Below, in pieces: positions 18,080 through 25,763 of a stretch of DNA of 34,741 nucleotides. Made by a program: the position numbers and the translations under genes. The stretch is from Streptococcus sp. k-402 (GTDB taxonomy: Bacteria; Bacillota; Bacilli; Lactobacillales; Streptococcaceae): NCBI RefSeq assembly GCF_013277515.1, contig NZ_VMNB01000017.1:1-34741 (forward strand). Direction: 5' to 3'. Position 1 is the stretch's first letter. Every line of letters begins with the position of its first letter. Under the pieces are notes generated by a model, which ran no database searches, was not told the DNA's origin, and saw only the letters and a program-made list of their open reading frames with translations.

Positions 18080-19282
18080 TTATCCATTCATTGAAACGTG
18101 AACGTGGTCATAGTGGTTTTCTGTCACGCTACCACGGTCTGGCATTGGGTTCCAAGTATTAGCCGGCCCATATTTGCTATCGAATGGGGCATAGAAACGT
18201 TGTTTCCAAATGATGTAACGAATTCCACGGCTAGCCATGTTTTGAATAGCGTATTCCGCAATCTTATCCCCTAGTTCTGAGCTTTCTGGTACCATAAAGT
18301 CAATAGCCAAACCTTTTCCGTGATCTCCACTGTCTCCTGGACGGTAACCACTAAAGGATGTGATGCCAAACAAGTTGGCAATTTCTTCTTTAAAGGCAGC
18401 CGTTTGTGGTTGAAGGCCTGCATTTTCAGATTTCGCTACTGCAAGTCCAGCATAATCGGGCGCAGCTGGAGCTGTGTAAGTTGTTGAAATTATTTTCGTA
18501 TCTTCCGATTGATAAGTAGAAACTGTTGGTGTAGCTTCATTTGATGATGCTTCTTTTGCTTCTTCTGCACTTGTTGCAGTTATTTCGATTGCTGTTTCTT
18601 CTGCTGGCGTTGTAGTTTCTTCCACTGCTGATTCAGCTTGAGGGCCTGTTTGTATTTCCTGCTTCTCAGCTGGAGTCGTTGCCTGAGGAGCTGCTTCTGC
18701 AACTGCATTGCTTGTTTCGGCTGTTTGCTCCTCTGAAACAGAAGTTCCTGTAGATAGCACGACTTCTTCTGAAGCAGTCACTGTCTCTGTAACTTCTGAA
18801 CTTGTTGCTACTTCTTTTGTACTTGTAGTTTCTACCGCTTTTGGAGTTTCTGCAATCGGTTGAGAAAGATCTGCAACTTGAACAGTTTGATCATCAACGG
18901 TTACTTGATTAGTTGTCAAATCTGCTGTCGCAGTTGTCACTTCCTCACTAGAATCTGCTTGAGGAGTTTGGATTTCAACTTCCGTTACTTCTTCTGCTTC
19001 ATTGACAGTCGTTGTCAAAACAGTTTCTGGGAAAATCAAGTCCATATTCGTGATTTTATTCAAATTCGCAAGAACTGTGACATCTACACCCAAGGCTTCT
19101 GCAATAGTGCTCAAGGTATCACCATATTGAACGGTATAACTAGTTTTGTTGTCCGTTTTAGTCAAATCATCTTGAATTTGCTCAACACTACGTGCAGTCC
19201 AAAGAAGTTCTTCTGCTTGAGTTGCCAATACTGGGGCAAATGACAAGGCTACTGTTGAGGCTAATAATATTCTTTTCTTCAT
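18080..19282 (-). CDS. Secreted LysM protein with M15-like C-terminal domain
   Basis: A 400-aa secreted cell-wall protein. It has a Sec signal peptide (about 1-24, cleavage after ATQA), one LysM peptidoglycan-binding domain (about 48-92), a long Thr/Ser/Glu/Val-rich low-complexity spacer (about 93-270), and a C-terminal domain with HGKGLAIDF and DHVHV. Those His/Asp motifs match the metal site of M15-type DD-carboxypeptidases (ARB-07466-like domain). A wall-hydrolytic or wall-binding role is likely. The ATG has an AAAGGA site and an extended -10 promoter. It appears to be the counterpart of the pneumococcal LysM protein found between thrC and marR. Confidence 0.82.
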   Translation of the reverse strand: MKKRILLASTVALSFAPVLATQAEELLWTARSVEQIQDDLTKTDNKTSYTVQYGDTLSTIAEALGVDVTVLANLNKITNMDLIFPETVLTTTVNEAEEVTEVEIQTPQADSSEEVTTATADLTTNQVTVDDQTVQVADLSQPIAETPKAVETTSTKEVATSSEVTETVTASEEVVLSTGTSVSEEQTAETSNAVAEAAPQATTPAEKQEIQTGPQAESAVEETTTPAEETAIEITATSAEEAKEASSNEATPTVSTYQSEDTKIISTTYTAPAAPDYAGLAVAKSENAGLQPQTAAFKEEIANLFGITSFSGYRPGDSGDHGKGLAIDFMVPESSELGDKIAEYAIQNMASRGIRYIIWKQRFYAPFDSKYGPANTWNPMPDRGSVTENHYDHVHVSMNG

Positions 19283-19315
19283 TCTTTCAAATTCCTTTCA
19301 AATGAGTACCTGTCT

Positions 19316-19324
19316 ATCATAACA
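19316..19324 (-). promoter_or_regulatory. Promoter of the LysM-protein gene
   Basis: The minus strand has TGTTATGAT (hexamer 19316-19321), an extended -10. Its -35 position falls in the T-run of the preceding terminator. Confidence 0.5.
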
Positions 19325-19335
19325 CAAAAAATGCA

Positions 19336-19356
19336 GAAAAAAAGCCCTCTCGGGCC
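19336..19356 (-). terminator. Terminator of the thrC-side MATE-HAD operon
   Basis: GCCC / GGGC with a GAGA loop is followed by seven T on the minus strand, about 90 bp after the HAD gene stop. Confidence 0.7.
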
Positions 19357-19382
19357 TATTTAACAGAACTGTCTATTCCTTG

Positions 19383-19436
19383 TAACAAACTCGGTTACTT
19401 GAAATAGTTTGTTAGGTCTCTGTCACAAAACTGACA
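19383..19436. promoter_or_regulatory. Inverted-repeat cluster upstream of the LysM-protein gene
   Basis: Three inverted repeats are nested here: TAACAAAC / GTTTGTTA (19383-19390 and 19407-19414), GTAAC / GTTAC (19382-19386 and 19394-19398) and TGTCA / TGACA (19421-19425 and 19432-19436). They could be protein-binding sites. No confident match to the WalR direct repeat was found. Confidence 0.35.
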
Positions 19437-19444
19437 CAATCTTT

Positions 19445-20068
19445 TTATCGCTCAGCCTCAAAAATACGGGAAATATCTGCTAACTCTTGAATTCTATGAT
19501 TGCCTTCATAAGTCGACTCTAAAAAATTAATACTTTGAATCCCACTATTCTGGGCGAATTCCACATCCAGAGTCCGATCCCCTATGTAATAGGTCTTCTC
19601 AGGATTCAGCTGATACTTGTCTAGCAAATATATAGCCGCTTCTGGACTTGGCTTCCGCGCAAAGCCACTCTGACTGGTTAGAATCTCTGTAAAATAGGAT
19701 TCCAATCCCAAGTCTCTTAGAATGGCAAAAGCATTACCCCCCTTATGAGTGTAAACAAAGTTCCGAATCCCTACTTGGTCTGCCCAAGCCAACACTTCAC
19801 GCGCACCTGGCATTAAGACTACCTGGGTATTCTTTTCAGCCAAACTCTGGGTACGCACCTGATTTAGCACTTCCGCATCTAGCTTTCGCTCTTCTGCTAC
19901 CTGCACAAGCAAATCCTGCACCGAATACTTAAGGATAAACTCTCTCACTTTCTCCTTATCATAAGGAATAGCAAACTGAGCAAAAGTCTCCTCAATCCCT
20001 GACAAAATCGCTTCGTAAGAGTCCAATAAAGTCCCGTCTAAATCCCAAATAAAAGCTGTTTTTTGCAT
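19445..20068 (-). CDS. HAD-family hydrolase (phosphoglycolate phosphatase-like)
   Basis: A 207-aa HAD subfamily IA phosphatase. Motif I is DLDGT (D9, D11), the cap contains the variable helices, a Lys precedes SPEAA (motif III), and motif IV is GDRTLD. The substrate is probably a small phosphorylated metabolite. The start lies three bases after the MATE gene, behind AAAGGA, so the two are co-transcribed. Confidence 0.85.
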   Translation of the reverse strand: MQKTAFIWDLDGTLLDSYEAILSGIEETFAQFAIPYDKEKVREFILKYSVQDLLVQVAEERKLDAEVLNQVRTQSLAEKNTQVVLMPGAREVLAWADQVGIRNFVYTHKGGNAFAILRDLGLESYFTEILTSQSGFARKPSPEAAIYLLDKYQLNPEKTYYIGDRTLDVEFAQNSGIQSINFLESTYEGNHRIQELADISRIFEAER

Positions 20069-20071
20069 TTC

Positions 20072-21352
20072 CTATCCTTTCAAGCTCATATAACGCTGGT
20101 AACGGTAACGTAGAAATAACCAACGAAAACCATTATCCAAAAGGGTTCCGGCCCAAATACCAGGCAAGCCCCAACCAAGAATAATCCCCATCAGATATCC
20201 TGTTCCAATACGGATACACCACATTCCTATACTTGTCGTATAAAAGGGAAGCCGAGCATTGCCCAAACCCTGCCAGACTGCTGTATAGATGACTGTTCCT
20301 ATCGTCATAGGAGTACCAAGTAGTGAAAACAGTGTCACTAGAACACTAGCCTCAACCGCTAGAGGATCAGTCGTATAGAGATGAGTTAGTGGTACACCCA
20401 AGGCATAGATACTGAAGGTCAAGGGTAACATGAGGACCAGAGAAAGCCAAAAGACTTGTTTACTCAAACTTGCGACTCTTTTCCGATCATCCTCTCCAAC
20501 CGCTCGAGCCACCAGCATGACCGTTGCCGTAGCGACGCCAAAGGCAGGCATGTAGTTAAACTGGGTCAAGACTTCTCCGACCGCATTTCCCGCCACTGCC
20601 TCCGTTCCAAAAGAAACGACCAAGGCAATGATAACGACATCACCAGCCCGCATCATAAGCCGCTCTCCAGCTGCTGGTAAAGCCAAGGTCAATAGTTCCT
20701 TATCTAAACCAAAAGTTGGCTTCGCATAAGGCAGTTTTAATTGTGACCACAAAATCACAAAACCAACCAAACGAGACAGAATTGTCCCCCAAGCAACACC
20801 AGCTATTCCCATATCCAGAACAAAAATAGCTAGACTGGAAAAGAGAATATTCAAGGCATTGGATAAAAGACTCACATAGAGGGGCAAACGTGGATTATGC
20901 GTTGCACGAATCAAGGAACCAAGACTGGTCATCAAGCCCAAAAGAACAATCGATCCGCCTACCAAAGATAGATACAGTCCTCCACTCTCAGCTACAGCCC
21001 TCTCCGTTCCCAATAGTCCTATCATCTCTTGCCCAGCAAAGATGGACAAAGCTCCTAAAAGGAAACTTAATAATAAGGTAATCTTCAAGGCTTCAGTCAC
21101 ATGATAGGCTAGCTTAGATTGATCCTTCTGCCCCAAACTTTTTGAAATAACACTGGAAATAGCAGCTCCCAGAGCGATGAAAATCGCCTGATAAATCGTG
21201 ATAATATTGCCAGCTACTGATACACCCGAAATGGCTATCAATCCTAAATGAGCAACCAAATAACTGTCCACCATTCCCATGAGCATCTGCAAAAAGTTTT
21301 CGCCCATAGCTGGTAAGGCAATATTAAGAATATCTTTATTTTTCTTAAACAA
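20072..21352 (-). CDS. MATE-family efflux transporter
   Basis: A 426-aa integral membrane protein with about twelve hydrophobic helices in two homologous halves, typical of MATE (NorM/DinF-like) sodium- or proton-coupled exporters of cationic drugs and metabolites. The start codon is TTG, five bases after AGGAGG. It forms an operon with the downstream HAD hydrolase. Confidence 0.85.
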   Translation of the reverse strand: MFKKNKDILNIALPAMGENFLQMLMGMVDSYLVAHLGLIAISGVSVAGNIITIYQAIFIALGAAISSVISKSLGQKDQSKLAYHVTEALKITLLLSFLLGALSIFAGQEMIGLLGTERAVAESGGLYLSLVGGSIVLLGLMTSLGSLIRATHNPRLPLYVSLLSNALNILFSSLAIFVLDMGIAGVAWGTILSRLVGFVILWSQLKLPYAKPTFGLDKELLTLALPAAGERLMMRAGDVVIIALVVSFGTEAVAGNAVGEVLTQFNYMPAFGVATATVMLVARAVGEDDRKRVASLSKQVFWLSLVLMLPLTFSIYALGVPLTHLYTTDPLAVEASVLVTLFSLLGTPMTIGTVIYTAVWQGLGNARLPFYTTSIGMWCIRIGTGYLMGIILGWGLPGIWAGTLLDNGFRWLFLRYRYQRYMSLKG

Positions 21353-21368
21353 TCCGTCCTCCTGATGA

Positions 21369-21400
21369 AAAGAAACTCAGTTGGCTTCCCAACCGAGTTT
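21369..21400 (-). terminator. thrC terminator
   Basis: A 12-bp stem (AAACTCGGTTGG / CCAACTGAGTTT, minus strand) has a GAAG loop and a T-rich tail, between thrC and the MATE gene. Confidence 0.8.
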
Positions 21401-21412
21401 ACTCCTTCTGTC

Positions 21413-22897
21413 TTAAAGTCCTAAATAAGACTCAACCGCTGCTTGCATATCAGCAGCTGCCACTGTTGTCTTGTGACGAACAGGAGCTGTTTCAAGCCCG
21501 TCAACTGCAGGTGGTACAGCCACTCCTGAGATTTCATGTAATTGAGCCAAGGCTTCAAAGTCAGTCAAGCCAACTTTCCCTGTTACAGCTTCTACTGCAA
21601 CTACTGGGAACTTGTATGGACTCGCTGTTGAAGCAATCACTGTCTTAGTTACATCGCCAGTAGCAGCTTGGTATTTCTTATAAACTGCCGAGGCAACCGC
21701 TGTATGAGGATCCTCGATATAAGAATCTGACTCATAAACACGCTTGATTTCTGCCGCTGTTTCTTCCTCAGTCGCATATTCAGCTGCAAAGAGGTTAAGA
21801 ATCTCTGCATCAAAGTCTGTCAACTCATATTGTCCTTGCTTGTTCAAGGCATTCATGAGTTCAGCAGTTTTAACCGCATCATTACCCAAAAGGTGGAAAA
21901 TGAGACGCTCCAAGTTTGAAGATACCAAGATATCCATAGATGGGCTAGTTGTTACCTTAAACTCACGTTTCTTATCGTAAACACGTGTCTTGAAGAAGTC
22001 TGTCAAAACATTGTTATCATTTGAAGCACAGATTAATTTGCCAACTGGCAGACCAATTTGCTTAGCATAAAAGGCAGCCAAGATATTTCCAAAGTTTCCT
22101 GTTGGTACTGTGAAGTTGACCTGTTTACCAGCCACAATCTCACCAGTTTTAACAAGCTGAGCGTAGGCATAAACATAGTAGACAATTTGTGGTACCAAAC
22201 GACCAATGTTCATAGAGTTAGCTGATGAAAATTGCAACTTGTTGACAGCCAATTTTTCACGAAGGGCTACATCGTTAAACATTTGTTTGACGTTAGTTTG
22301 CGCATCGTCAAAGTTACCATCAATAGCAATAACATGAGTATTGTCGCCAGTCTGAGTGGTCATTTGCAACTCTTGAACCTTGCTGACACCGTCCTTTGGA
22401 TAAAAGACGATAATCTCAGTACCAGGCACATCGGCAAATCCTGCCATAGCAGCTTTCCCAGTATCACCAGATGTCGCTGTCAAGATAACAATCTTATTTT
22501 CCAAACCATGTTTCTTGGCAGCAGTCGTCATAAAGTATGGCAAGATAGACAAGGCCATATCCTTAAAGGCAATCGTTGAACCATGGAAGAGTTCCAAGTT
22601 ATATTGGCCGTCTAATTTCACTAATGGCGCGATAGCTGGAGTATCAAATTTGCTATCGTAAGCATTGTTGATACAGTAGTCCAACTCCTCAGCTGTAAAG
22701 TCATCTAAAAATGCTGACAAAACTAACTTAGCCACTTCTTGGTAAGAAGCATCTTTTAATTTGTCAAAGTCCAAATCTACCTTTGGATAAGTAACCGGTG
22801 TAAATAAACCACCGTCCGTCGCCAAACCTTGCAAAATAGCTTGGCTGGCAGTTACTGTATTGTTGGCATCACGCGTTGATTGATAAACTAATGTCAT
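21413..22897 (-). CDS. thrC: Threonine synthase
   Basis: ThrC converts O-phosphohomoserine to threonine with PLP, the last step of the pathway. The 494-aa fold-type II enzyme shows the PLP lysine K112 (FKDMAL), the phosphate loop in TSGDTGKAA, and the conserved SANSMNIGRLVPQ and NFGNILAA stretches. The length fits the longer bacterial class. An extended -10 promoter precedes it. Confidence 0.95.
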   Translation of the reverse strand: MTLVYQSTRDANNTVTASQAILQGLATDGGLFTPVTYPKVDLDFDKLKDASYQEVAKLVLSAFLDDFTAEELDYCINNAYDSKFDTPAIAPLVKLDGQYNLELFHGSTIAFKDMALSILPYFMTTAAKKHGLENKIVILTATSGDTGKAAMAGFADVPGTEIIVFYPKDGVSKVQELQMTTQTGDNTHVIAIDGNFDDAQTNVKQMFNDVALREKLAVNKLQFSSANSMNIGRLVPQIVYYVYAYAQLVKTGEIVAGKQVNFTVPTGNFGNILAAFYAKQIGLPVGKLICASNDNNVLTDFFKTRVYDKKREFKVTTSPSMDILVSSNLERLIFHLLGNDAVKTAELMNALNKQGQYELTDFDAEILNLFAAEYATEEETAAEIKRVYESDSYIEDPHTAVASAVYKKYQAATGDVTKTVIASTASPYKFPVVAVEAVTGKVGLTDFEALAQLHEISGVAVPPAVDGLETAPVRHKTTVAAADMQAAVESYLGL

Positions 22898-22928
22898 TAC
22901 TCTCTATCCTTTATCTATAGTCTCTTCC

Positions 22929-22937
22929 ATTATATCA
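22929..22937 (-). promoter_or_regulatory. thrC promoter
   Basis: The minus strand reads TGATATAAT (hexamer 22929-22934), an extended -10 with a consensus hexamer; the -35 is poor. Confidence 0.6.
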
Positions 22938-22972
22938 TGATTTTTCAGAAAATTCTCCCTTTATAAGAAAAA

Positions 22973-24250
22973 TTATAGGCTCAATTCTTCTTTCAAAGGC
23001 AATAAATAGTTCATTTCTTGCTTATTTCTCATCACTAGCCCTTCCTCAGCTAGTAGGAGTAAGTCTTTGGAAAATTCAATAATCGCAGTTTCTTCCTCAT
23101 CTGTAAGCTTTTTCTTAGAAAATTGTCGTCTTAAAAACTTATAATCACAACCAAATTTCTTAAAGAGAGGTGCTGTTTCTAAGTAAGCTACTAACTTATC
23201 TAAATTAACCAACAATCCCAAGTGAAAGGCGGCAGAAGCGAAAGTTCTCTCTAGAGGCTGAGTACACACACTACGAAACTCAACTGTTCCGCGAGTCGTT
23301 AAGTCTTGGTACTGATAACTACGATGGGTTTCAAAATCCTTCTCTTGAGGATAAATAATAATCTCATCCCCATTGAGAGCATATGCTTGGATTTCAGATG
23401 TAGGCAAATAGTCCCTAGCCTGAATCGGATAAAAATAATAGGTTTGTCCATCACGTTCCGCAGTAAAAATTGCAGAATGATCTAGATAGTCAAAAAAATC
23501 ATCCTCATCTTTAAAGAGTCTAGCATTGACCCCGACGTTTTCTGGATAGATGCCATGCATGGATTCTTCCCAGAAGATGTCCCTTGCAATTTTCGTATCC
23601 CAATCTGCACCCGAAAACTCAGAATTGGCAAATAAATAAGCCTTAACTGCTTCAATTTGGGTAAAAGCATTAATCACCCGTAGGTAGTTAGACTTTGAAA
23701 CATCCAGCTGGACCTGACTCCCGCAGATAAAAGCACCATATTCAGGGAAATGATGTAAATCTGATTCAATCAAATTCCTACTCAAATTCAAATAATCCAT
23801 CAACATCTGATAACGTGGATAAGCCACTGGACTATTCTCATTTTTATCCCAGTTGGGATGAATTCCACAACCAACAATAGCATGATTGGATTCGCCTAAT
23901 TTTCTCTGAATTACATTCATATAATTATTGAAACGATTTTCGACCTCTTGAATCGTTTCAGCCTTACCAAATGCAAACTCAATCGTTGTATAGGAAACTT
24001 CAAATAAAATAGCATCCTGACTTATCGGATCTACTAACTGGATAGGATTGCCAAAATCATCTACCTTTTCTACAGTGAAATCCAGAACGGAAACTAAATA
24101 ATGAAATAGATCCTTTATAATTTCAACATCTGTAGCATTCCCTTCCAAGTTTACTACAGGGTATTCCAGCTCAATCCCGACAAACAATTCAGGATTTTCT
24201 TTAATATTTTTCAAATACCGATGTTTTAATAAATCGATAGAACGAGACAT
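22973..24250 (-). CDS. Glutamate-cysteine ligase family protein (GCS2-like)
   Basis: A 425-aa protein with carboxylate-amine ligase features: the acidic GIELEYP motif near the N-terminus (about 25-31), FEVSYTTIEFAFGK (about 83-96), and CGIHPNWD (about 128-135). Such enzymes join glutamate or a related carboxylate to an amine using ATP. It is shorter than bifunctional GshAB and has no ATP-grasp glutathione synthetase half, so whether it makes gamma-glutamylcysteine is uncertain. The start has an AGGGAAG site. It is the last chromosomal gene before the inserted element. Confidence 0.65.
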   Translation of the reverse strand: MSRSIDLLKHRYLKNIKENPELFVGIELEYPVVNLEGNATDVEIIKDLFHYLVSVLDFTVEKVDDFGNPIQLVDPISQDAILFEVSYTTIEFAFGKAETIQEVENRFNNYMNVIQRKLGESNHAIVGCGIHPNWDKNENSPVAYPRYQMLMDYLNLSRNLIESDLHHFPEYGAFICGSQVQLDVSKSNYLRVINAFTQIEAVKAYLFANSEFSGADWDTKIARDIFWEESMHGIYPENVGVNARLFKDEDDFFDYLDHSAIFTAERDGQTYYFYPIQARDYLPTSEIQAYALNGDEIIIYPQEKDFETHRSYQYQDLTTRGTVEFRSVCTQPLERTFASAAFHLGLLVNLDKLVAYLETAPLFKKFGCDYKFLRRQFSKKKLTDEEETAIIEFSKDLLLLAEEGLVMRNKQEMNYLLPLKEELSL

Positions 24251-24280
24251 ACTTCCCTACACTTTCATAATCTAAATAAA

Positions 24281-24293
24281 ATTTGAATAACTA
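24281..24293 (-). promoter_or_regulatory. Promoter of the glutamate-cysteine ligase-like gene
   Basis: The minus strand carries an extended -10, TGCTATAAT, in this AT-rich stretch, with a poor -35 that falls in the T-run of the old tRNA terminator. Confidence 0.5.
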
Positions 24294-24313
24294 TTATTAT
24301 AGCAAAAATAATA

Positions 24314-24344
24314 TAAAAAAGGAACGAAGAATAACAACGTTCCT
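24314..24344 (-). terminator. Original terminator of the tRNA operon (now displaced)
   Basis: AGGAACG / CGTTCCT with an 11-nt loop and a T-run on the minus strand. It lies beyond the left attachment site, so before integration it would have followed tRNA-Leu directly. Confidence 0.7.
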
Positions 24345-24351
24345 AACTCTA

Positions 24352-24409
24352 TACTATACCGGCGGCCGGGGTCGAACCGGCACGTCCTTGCGGACACTGG
24401 ATTTTGAGT
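24352..24409 (-). repeat. Left attachment site (attL), tRNA-Leu 3' fragment
   Basis: This 58-bp stretch is identical to 33769-33826. It covers tRNA-Leu from the anticodon loop to the 3' end plus a few flanking bases. It marks the chromosome/element junction left by integrase. Confidence 0.93.
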
Positions 24410-24479
24410 TTGGTGTTTAAGATTTTACATCTTTATAAGTTAGCATAATCAACGTTATAAAAAACCATTTGTATTATTT

Positions 24480-24502
24480 AAAAAAACAATTTTTTTGTTT
24501 TT
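24480..24502 (-). terminator. AT-only hairpin after the 92-aa gene
   Basis: AAACAA / TTGTTT on the minus strand, followed by T. It has little G+C, so its strength is doubtful. The rest of 24410-24511 shows no gene; it could hold integrase arm-binding sites. Confidence 0.4.
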
Positions 24503-24511
24503 AGTAACTTT

Positions 24512-24790
24512 TTAGGAACGAAATTTTTTTAATCTTCCTCTTATATCTCTACTCAATTTGTTCAGTTCTTCATCGTTACACAGTTCTTCACCATAGAATT
24601 TGCTGAATGTAAATAACCTTATAACTTCTTGGTAGCCTTCTTCAGTATTCTCATCAAGTAATTTTAGATAACCTTGAAAATTTCTAATTGCTTTTTTCTT
24701 CACAGCTTCAAAGTCTTCATCTTCAGAAACTGAATAATTGACTGGTCGCCACTCTTTGACGATTTGAATTGTGTCATTCCAAAATTCCAT
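24512..24790 (-). CDS. Hypothetical protein of the element (92 aa)
   Basis: A small soluble, charged protein, not recognised. It is mainly helical in appearance, with an acidic middle (VSEDEDFE) and a basic C-terminus (RGRLKKFRS). It lies six bases after the 175-aa-frame gene upstream and is probably its operon partner. The ribosome site (GTGAGA) is weak. This is the element gene nearest attL. Confidence 0.6.
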   Translation of the reverse strand: MEFWNDTIQIVKEWRPVNYSVSEDEDFEAVKKKAIRNFQGYLKLLDENTEEGYQEVIRLFTFSKFYGEELCNDEELNKLSRDIRGRLKKFRS

Positions 24791-24796
24791 TTTATC

Positions 24797-25303
24797 TCAC
24801 TTTTCAATGATTATTTTACTCTGGATTGAAAACGAGAATTTTTCCAACGGACTATAGATACCTTTTATCTCCACTATTTTATTCTTATATCCTTCGAATA
24901 TCTCTTCCACCTGCTGATTAGTATAATCATAATTAGGTTTATAAGCAGTATTTGCTATTGAGTTCATTGTCCCAAATACTTTACTAACTCTTGATTCAGC
25001 AATTTCTCTAAAATTATCGTTTTTTTCAATCTCCAATTTAGGAGATAAAAAATGAAATGAGGATGATAAATTACGTTTTTTTTCATAAAATTCTGTTCTT
25101 GAATTTGAATATTCTAAAAAAAATTTTTTTATTTCATTTCCTTTATCTAATAATTTTAAAAATAACTCATTAACTTCTTCATCACTATATTCATAATATC
25201 TTTTATTTGATAAATTTCCTATTAGTGACAATGTTTTATAAACTTGTGTCATTCTTCTTTCCACTACAATAACAAAATTATTTGCTTTATCTACTGTTGT
25301 CAT
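24797..25303 (-). CDS. Element protein with an internal tandem repeat
   Basis: Not recognised. The ATG at 25303 follows GGAGG by six bases and gives 168 aa. Residues 17-48 and 105-136 are two ungapped copies of a 32-residue motif (11 identities plus many similar residues): R-x3-V[YF]-x-T-x3-I-x-N ... Y-x-Y-x4-V-x-E-x-F. Such paired R/K- and Tyr-rich modules suggest binding to nucleic acid or a dimeric partner. The gene is transcribed from a control region packed with inverted repeats, opposite to the element backbone, as a regulator would be. A repressor role is only inferred. Confidence 0.65.
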   Translation of the reverse strand: MTTVDKANNFVIVVERRMTQVYKTLSLIGNLSNKRYYEYSDEEVNELFLKLLDKGNEIKKFFLEYSNSRTEFYEKKRNLSSSFHFLSPKLEIEKNDNFREIAESRVSKVFGTMNSIANTAYKPNYDYTNQQVEEIFEGYKNKIVEIKGIYSPLEKFSFSIQSKIIIEK

Positions 25304-25322
25304 ATTGTTCCTCCATCTAACC

Positions 25323-25351
25323 ATTATAGCATCGCAAATCTTTTTTGTCTA
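25323..25351 (-). promoter_or_regulatory. Promoter of the leftward element operon
   Basis: The minus strand has TAGACA (25346-25351), a 17-bp spacer and TATAAT (25323-25328) with an extended TG. Confidence 0.75.
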
Positions 25352-25400
25352 TTTTTTTAAAATAAACGGTCTATTTAAAAATATTAGACAAAAAGACCGT
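25342..25400. promoter_or_regulatory. Divergent operator region with nested inverted repeats
   Basis: Two perfect inverted repeats interlock here: TTTTTGTCTA (25342-25351) with TAGACAAAAA (25385-25394), and ACGGTCT (25366-25372) with AGACCGT (25394-25400). They lie between the leftward and rightward promoters of the element and cover the leftward -35. A regulator controlling the choice between the two operons is likely. Confidence 0.65.
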
Positions 25401-25407
25401 ATTTTTC

Positions 25408-25436
25408 TTGACATAGTGGATACGATATGCTAAGAT
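25408..25436 (+). promoter_or_regulatory. Rightward promoter of the element
   Basis: A consensus TTGACA (25408-25413), a 17-bp spacer and TAAGAT (25431-25436) with extended TG. The leader contains the palindrome AGGTAAATAATTACCT (25446-25461), a possible operator or RNA hairpin. Confidence 0.75.
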
Positions 25437-25490
25437 ATCATCAACAGGTAAATAATTACCTCAAACACCGTGTAGAAAGGAAAATTTGTC

Positions 25491-25583
25491 ATGACCCCAG
25501 AAGAACAAATGGCATTAGAGTATTTTTATGAAGAGATGGACGCCTATTATTGTGAAGAAGAACAAGGAGAGATTTTTGATTGA
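25491..25583 (+). CDS. Acidic 30-residue small protein
   Basis: The reading frame starts with an ATG, nine bases after AGAAAGGA, directly downstream of the strong rightward promoter. The 30-aa peptide is very acidic and aromatic (about ten Glu, two Asp, four Tyr, two Phe) and has one basic residue at most. Not recognised. It is the first gene of the rightward operon. Charge mimicry of DNA is one possible role for such peptides; this is speculation. Confidence 0.55.
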   Translation: MTPEEQMALEYFYEEMDAYYCEEEQGEIFD

Positions 25584-25603
25584 TACGAGAATTAAATCAT
25601 ATC

Positions 25604-25633
25604 TATAGTTTCTCAGGATAATTGGAAACTATA
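25604..25633 (+). other. Inverted repeat of unknown role
   Basis: TATAGTTTC / GAAACTATA is a perfect 9-bp stem with a 12-nt loop and no T-run. It lies between two small reading frames and may stabilise or attenuate the operon mRNA. Confidence 0.4.
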
Positions 25634-25681
25634 TTTGCAAGATACTACATTTATACACAAAACACAAAAAGGAGAAGATAA

Positions 25682-25723
25682 ATGAATATTGCAAGAGCCT
25701 CACCCAGAGTAGAGACTAATTGA
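25682..25723 (+). CDS. Possible 13-residue leader peptide
   Basis: ATG to TGA encodes 13 residues (MNIARASPRVETN). The site AAGGAGA seven bases upstream is the best ribosome site in this stretch, so translation is likely even though the peptide is tiny. It ends 40 bp before the 179-aa gene and could couple or attenuate its expression. Confidence 0.4.
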   Translation: MNIARASPRVETN

Positions 25724-25763
25724 AACAATAATACATATATTAATTTTGAAAGGAAATATTGTT

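Noticed and set aside
19381..19440. WalR direct-repeat site
   Set aside because: TGTNA-like words occur, but never as two copies with the required 11-bp spacing.
22973..24250. Bifunctional glutathione synthetase GshAB
   Set aside because: The protein is only 425 aa and lacks an ATP-grasp half.
24352..24409. A second functional tRNA-Leu at the left end
   Set aside because: Only the 3' half is present; the sequence after the anticodon loop is element DNA and cannot form the 5' half.
24512..25303. Leftward gene pair as a classical toxin-antitoxin system
   Set aside because: Sizes and operon layout are compatible, but neither protein shows a known toxin or antitoxin motif.
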